Notes under the pieces: model-generated
The model's input: only the letters and a program-made list of their open reading frames with translations
Databases searched by the model: none
Told to the model about the DNA's origin: nothing
Translations under genes and position numbers: made by a program
NCBI GenBank assembly: GCA_964545715.1
Contig: CAZJHX010000025.1
Coordinates: 18,002 to 82,001, forward strand
Direction of reading: 5' to 3'
DNA length: 64,000 bases
From: CAZJHX01 sp964545715
GTDB taxonomy: Bacteria; Myxococcota_A; UBA9042; GCA-2863065
Part shown: positions 60,573 to 64,000 of the stretch, piece after piece
How the letters are laid out: each line of letters begins with the position of its first letter
Position numbering within the stretch: the first letter of the stretch is position 1

Positions 60573-62590
60573 AGCGGAAACTCCTGGCCCGTGTGCTTCT
60601 GCCAGATCCCGGGCAGGTCCGGCGACGCCCGATCGATATGGTCCAGGCCGCGACGCCAGCGCAGGTACGGCTTGGCGTTGGGCGCAAACACAGCGCTCGT
60701 CGGTCCGAAAGCGACCGCGATCCCATCCGCCACCAGCCGCAGTGTGGCGCGCCGCTTCCCGGTCGTTGTGTCCCAGGTCGTGATGTCCACGCCGTCCGTG
60801 ATGGCGACGGAGGCGCCGTCGGGCGCCACAGCCATGGAGCGGACGCGCACGTCGATATCGAAGTCGCCGGCGATCGTCCGCGCGCGGCCGTCAGATGTCA
60901 CCACGACGAGGCGATAGTCCGAGCCGAGCGCGATATGGCTGCCTGTGGCGGCCGCTGCCAGTCTGGGACGCTTGAGCTTGGGCACCGGCAGCGACCACCT
61001 GGGCTCGCCGGTCCCCATCGCGTGGGACTTGAGCCTGCCGCCGCCGGCAAGGAGCACCTGGTCGCGGGACGGATCCACAGTCATCGCGGTACGTCGCTTG
61101 ATCTCGCCGCCCCACGTGACCTCGACGTCGCCTTTGCCGGTGAAGACGGTGACCTGTTTATCGGCCAACACAGCGACCCGTCCGCCGCTCGCGGTGCCCG
61201 ACGCATCCAGCACGCGGGCGCCGACGCGACGGCTCCACAGCAGGTCGCCCGTGAGGGTGTCGACCGACGCCACATCGCGTCCCGCGTACCGCACGACGCC
61301 TCGGCCGGCCCAGCGCGGCCCGTCGATGAACTCGTCCCCAAGCCCGTCCGTCGCGGGCGCGGCGGTGCCGCTGGAGACCCTGGACGAGCCGGCGTCAAAC
61401 GTCACGCTGTGAGCGCCGGCGCGTACGCTGAGCCCAGACGACGTCCAGGCCATGCCGCGGACGGGCACGCGCGCGGTCTGTCGCTGAAACCGGGCCTGAG
61501 GTTCGCCGACCACCCACATCCCGATCCGATGCTCGCGCGGGTCTCCGCCGACCGACGCGATCCGGGTGCCGTCCAGGGACACGGCCACTGCGGCGGCATT
61601 GGACGTCACTGTGGCGACAGGCGCCTCCTCCCGCGTCTCCATATCGACCGACACAACGCGCCCCGTGCGCCCGCCGGCGATCATGCGCGTGTCGTGATCC
61701 ACAAAGGCGTAGATCTCCTCGTACGGCTGGCGTGTGGGCTTGCCGGTCCACACGTTCCAAATCGACGCCTTCAGCTCCACCTCGTGCCCGGCGGCCCACG
61801 CACCCGTCGCGGACATCAGCAGCGGAAACCGGGCGTCGACCCCGGCCAGCCGACGCCAGCGGCGCCCTCCCTCACCGCCCCAGGCCGTGGCCACTTGTGA
61901 TCCGTCATCCGCGTCCCCGAGCACGATGAGCGTGGAGGCGGACTGGTCGGCGTACACCGAGGCGGCCCTGGCCACGGGCGGCGTCAGGGTGGTCAGCGCA
62001 TCATCCTTGCCCGGATCGTAGATGCGGACGCGCCCGTCATCGACCAGCACGACGCGCGAGCCATCGAGACTCATCGTGCACCTCAGCCGGCCGGCGTGCT
62101 CGACCTCGAAATCCCGGAGCGTGTCGCCGGTAAACACGTTGATCAGGCGCACGTATGGCCCGCGCTTGACCAGCAGCCGGCGGCCGTTGGGGCTGAGCGC
62201 GTTCGTGCGGCACGGCACCTCGGGCAGCAGCGACCGCTCCAGCACCAGGCGACCACGCGCGCCGTCAAACACCTGCAACGCGCCGGCCTTGTCATAGACA
62301 AACAGCCAGCGCCCCCCCGTGGAGATCCGCGCCCAGGACGCCCGCGCGGACCGCAGGCGGTCCACGACCAGCTGCGGCGCCTCATCGGGCAGTCGATCCG
62401 GGGGCAGCGACGCGACTGGATGCACAGGTTCGGACGGCTTGGGGGGCGCCGCGACCGCAGCGGACGGTCGTTCGGGTTCGGCGACCGCCGGAGTCTCAGG
62501 GACGTCCGCGTCCTCACAGCCCTTGCAACCGGGCGGCCCAAACGCGCTGCAGAGCAACGCGCAAGCGACTATGCAGCGTGGGATGCGCAT
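60569..62590 (-). CDS. WD40/PQQ-like beta-propeller exported protein
   Basis: 673 residues with a signal peptide and a Cys-containing start (FGPPGCKGCEDADV) that may be a lipobox. A Pro/Ala linker of about 40 residues follows, then repeated blade-like units with Asp/Gly turns (SLDGSRVVLVDDGRVRIYDP, SLDGTRIASVGGDP, APDGASVAITDGVDITTWD). They read as a seven- or eight-bladed propeller of WD40/YVTN type. No enzyme residues are visible. The gene is divergent from the multi-pass membrane protein at 62637 and coupled by GTGA to the DUF5989-type gene downstream. TACGAT (complement of 62600-62605) is 9 bases before the ATG. Confidence 0.8.
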   Translation of the reverse strand: MRIPRCIVACALLCSAFGPPGCKGCEDADVPETPAVAEPERPSAAVAAPPKPSEPVHPVASLPPDRLPDEAPQLVVDRLRSARASWARISTGGRWLFVYDKAGALQVFDGARGRLVLERSLLPEVPCRTNALSPNGRRLLVKRGPYVRLINVFTGDTLRDFEVEHAGRLRCTMSLDGSRVVLVDDGRVRIYDPGKDDALTTLTPPVARAASVYADQSASTLIVLGDADDGSQVATAWGGEGGRRWRRLAGVDARFPLLMSATGAWAAGHEVELKASIWNVWTGKPTRQPYEEIYAFVDHDTRMIAGGRTGRVVSVDMETREEAPVATVTSNAAAVAVSLDGTRIASVGGDPREHRIGMWVVGEPQARFQRQTARVPVRGMAWTSSGLSVRAGAHSVTFDAGSSRVSSGTAAPATDGLGDEFIDGPRWAGRGVVRYAGRDVASVDTLTGDLLWSRRVGARVLDASGTASGGRVAVLADKQVTVFTGKGDVEVTWGGEIKRRTAMTVDPSRDQVLLAGGGRLKSHAMGTGEPRWSLPVPKLKRPRLAAAATGSHIALGSDYRLVVVTSDGRARTIAGDFDIDVRVRSMAVAPDGASVAITDGVDITTWDTTTGKRRATLRLVADGIAVAFGPTSAVFAPNAKPYLRWRRGLDHIDRASPDLPGIWQKHTGQEFPL

Positions 62591-62604
62591 ACGGCGGCAA
62601 TCGT

Positions 62605-62636
62605 ACCAGTGTTAGCCGTACCCGACTAACGCTGGT
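62605..62636. promoter_or_regulatory. Symmetric divergent promoter with 11-bp inverted repeat
   Basis: ACCAGTGTTAG (62605-62615) and CTAACGCTGGT (62626-62636) are inverted repeats with one mismatch around CCGTACCCGA. Each direction reads TTAG(C/T)C, about 18 bases, then a TA-n3-T hexamer: TACGAT toward the propeller gene, TATGCT (62636-62641) toward the membrane gene. The second hexamer overlaps the ATG at 62637, so either that start is leaderless or the GTG at 62652 is used. Confidence 0.5.
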
Positions 62637-64000
62637 ATGCTTCGCCCGCCCGTGAATCGAGCGACCGCTATTGCCGAGACAGCGCTGTTGATGGTGATCG
62701 CCGCCGTCGCCATGCTCATGTTTCTGCGACCAATCTGGGACATCGACATCTTCTGGCACATCGCCGCCGGCCGGTGGATGGTCACGCACGGCGAGATCGC
62801 CACCACAGACATCTTCGGGCTGGACCCGGAGCGCCCGTGGATCACCTTTCAATGGGGCTACCAGGTCCTGGCCTATCACCTCGAGCAGCTGGGCGGATGG
62901 GAGCTGCTGCGAGCCGTTCACGCGGCCGCGATGGCCCTGGCGTTTGCGCTGCTGTACCGAACATACCGTCGCCGGCTGCAGTCCGTGCCTGCCGCGATCG
63001 GGCTGCTGTTGTTGACGCTGATGCTCTTTCAGGACCGCATCAACGTGCGGCCGCACATCTTCAACCTGCTCGGCCTCGCGATCATGCTGCCCGCGCTGCT
63101 CGGGGGCTGGCGCCAGGCGACTCGCGCCCAGCTGGCGGGGTGGGCGCTGTGGTTTGGCCTGTGGGCCAACCTGCACGCCGGCGGCTGTTTCATCATGCTG
63201 GTGGCCAGCTTCGCCGTGGTCGGCGGCGCACTGTTCACACCGGAACGTCCAGACTTGAAACGCGCGATTATCTTCTGGGCAGCGTGCGCCGTCCCCGCGC
63301 TCCTCAGCCCGAACTTCATCACTGGCAACCTGAGCGCCTTGATGCTGGTGAAGACCACACAGAGCACTATCGGAGAGTGGCGCGCCCCCATCGCCTATCT
63401 GCCGTCGCTGCCGTGGACGTGGGAGCACATCACGCACTATCCCGGACCATCGCGCATAGTCGCGGGACTGGCGCCGTACCTGACACTGCTGACCCTCGGC
63501 GGGCTGGCAGCCGCGCGACGGCTCCGCGGGCGAGACCTCAGCTTGGTCGCGGTGGCACTGGCGTTTACCGGCTTATCACTGCTCTATGTGCGGTTCGTTC
63601 ATTTCTGCGCCCCAGTGTGGCTAATTATGGCGATGTGGTTCGGAGTGCCGTCAATGCGGCGCAGCACCGCCATTGGCATACTGACGGCAGCAATGCTCTG
63701 GCATACTAATATCGCAAGACTAAACGGCAACCTCAGTAATACTATATCTGCCGCACAGACCAACCTGGAGACGCGGCGATTCCCCGTTGCTGCGGCCGAC
63801 TTCCTGGAGTCGATCGGCTTCAGGGGCACGGTTTTCTGCCACGCACGTTATGGCGGCTATCTGCTGTGGCGGCTGCATCCGGACGTCCGTACACTCATAG
63901 ATGGACGTAGCAATGTTGACGCACAGGTGGCCAATGACGTTCAGTTTGTACACAAACACCATCGACAGCAGCTGACCGACCCAGAGCTGGCGGCATCTAT
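62637..64000 (+). CDS. Multi-pass membrane protein, GT-C-like (3' truncated)
   Basis: At least 454 residues, open to the window end. The ATG at 62637 gives MLRPPVNRATAIAETALLMV; a GTG at 62652 is an alternative. About ten hydrophobic segments follow. The early loop WDIDIFWHIAAGRWMVTHGE resembles the first extracytoplasmic loop of GT-C and O-mannosyltransferase-like enzymes, with acidic and His residues. A soluble region starting near residue 385 contains VFCHARYGGYLLWRLHPDV then TLIDGRSNVD, a pattern seen in uncharacterised bacterial membrane proteins of this shape. Base composition becomes noticeably AT-richer in the last ~400 bases. A role in envelope glycan or lipid glycosylation is only suggested. 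Confidence 0.75.
   Translation, partial: MLRPPVNRATAIAETALLMVIAAVAMLMFLRPIWDIDIFWHIAAGRWMVTHGEIATTDIFGLDPERPWITFQWGYQVLAYHLEQLGGWELLRAVHAAAMALAFALLYRTYRRRLQSVPAAIGLLLLTLMLFQDRINVRPHIFNLLGLAIMLPALLGGWRQATRAQLAGWALWFGLWANLHAGGCFIMLVASFAVVGGALFTPERPDLKRAIIFWAACAVPALLSPNFITGNLSALMLVKTTQSTIGEWRAPIAYLPSLPWTWEHITHYPGPSRIVAGLAPYLTLLTLGGLAAARRLRGRDLSLVAVALAFTGLSLLYVRFVHFCAPVWLIMAMWFGVPSMRRSTAIGILTAAMLWHTNIARLNGNLSNTISAAQTNLETRRFPVAAADFLESIGFRGTVFCHARYGGYLLWRLHPDVRTLIDGRSNVDAQVANDVQFVHKHHRQQLTDPELAAS

Overview
The window is GC-rich, densely packed chromosomal DNA. Its style points to a deltaproteobacterial-grade bacterium of the Myxococcota/Bradymonadia type; this is inferred from gene content, not from a marker gene. 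The clues are many large secreted lipoproteins with TIG/IPT, Kelch and propeller repeats, a tandem PilZ protein, a WD40-caspase protein, a very cysteine-rich repeat protein and a near-consensus sigma-54 promoter. I recognised no rRNA, tRNA, CRISPR array or transposase gene. There is one 100-base assembly gap (54945-55044), and genes are cut by both window ends.

Layout. 1-8.5 kb (+): a cysteine-rich repeat protein (5' cut), a HupE/UreJ-like membrane protein, an unknown protein overlapping endonuclease III, an unknown gene behind a sigma-54-type promoter, and a lipoprotein coupled to a Rieske oxygenase. 8.7-15.1 kb (-): a GH57-type lipoprotein and a TIG-domain lipoprotein. 15.2-16.1 kb (+): a double-PilZ protein. 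16.1-20.6 kb (-): a compact seven-gene operon of four BMC-P (EutN/CcmL) vertex proteins, a EutQ-N/ACT-domain protein, a DUF711 (UPF0210) protein and class II fumarase. 20.7-21.7 kb (+): a divergent DHH phosphoesterase. 21.6-26.2 kb (-): a second secreted-protein group (outer-membrane barrel, choice-of-anchor lipoprotein, glucodextranase-type module). 26.3-31.6 kb: histidine ammonia-lyase and an outer-membrane protein, divergent from a LeuA/homocitrate-synthase-like enzyme, YceI, ClpP and an SDR. 31.6-41.7 kb (-): a housekeeping block (tilS, ftsH, folP, glmM, nnrD/E, tsaC, DUF1015) led by two small exported proteins. 41.8-45.3 kb: a thioredoxin-like protein and plsB. 45.3-54.9 kb (+): four lipoproteins, three of them very large. 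55-64 kb: a Cys-motif protein, a lipoprotein/WD40-caspase/SGNH-hydrolase chain, a 49-residue DUF5989-type membrane protein coupled to a propeller protein, and a multi-pass membrane protein running off the end.

The most unusual items are these. (1) The BMC-P x4 / ACT / DUF711 / fumarase operon has vertex proteins but no BMC-H or BMC-T shell gene in the window. (2) A 188-bp inverted-repeat element between ftsH and folP has terminal palindromes that hold the ftsH stop codon and the folP start codon. (3) A -10 hexamer repeatedly sits only 6-10 bases before the start codon, implying leaderless or near-leaderless transcripts, together with several divergent promoters whose -10 elements overlap. (4) The GH57-like protein seems to have Asn at both conserved Asp positions of its fourth motif.

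How the genes work together. The GH57/TIG group and the porin/glucodextranase-module group look like one surface alpha-glucan-handling set split by the BMC-P operon. The tilS-ftsH-folP-glmM block is a classic bacterial order. Short overlaps of the ATGA, GTGA or TGATG type join many neighbours and suggest translational coupling.
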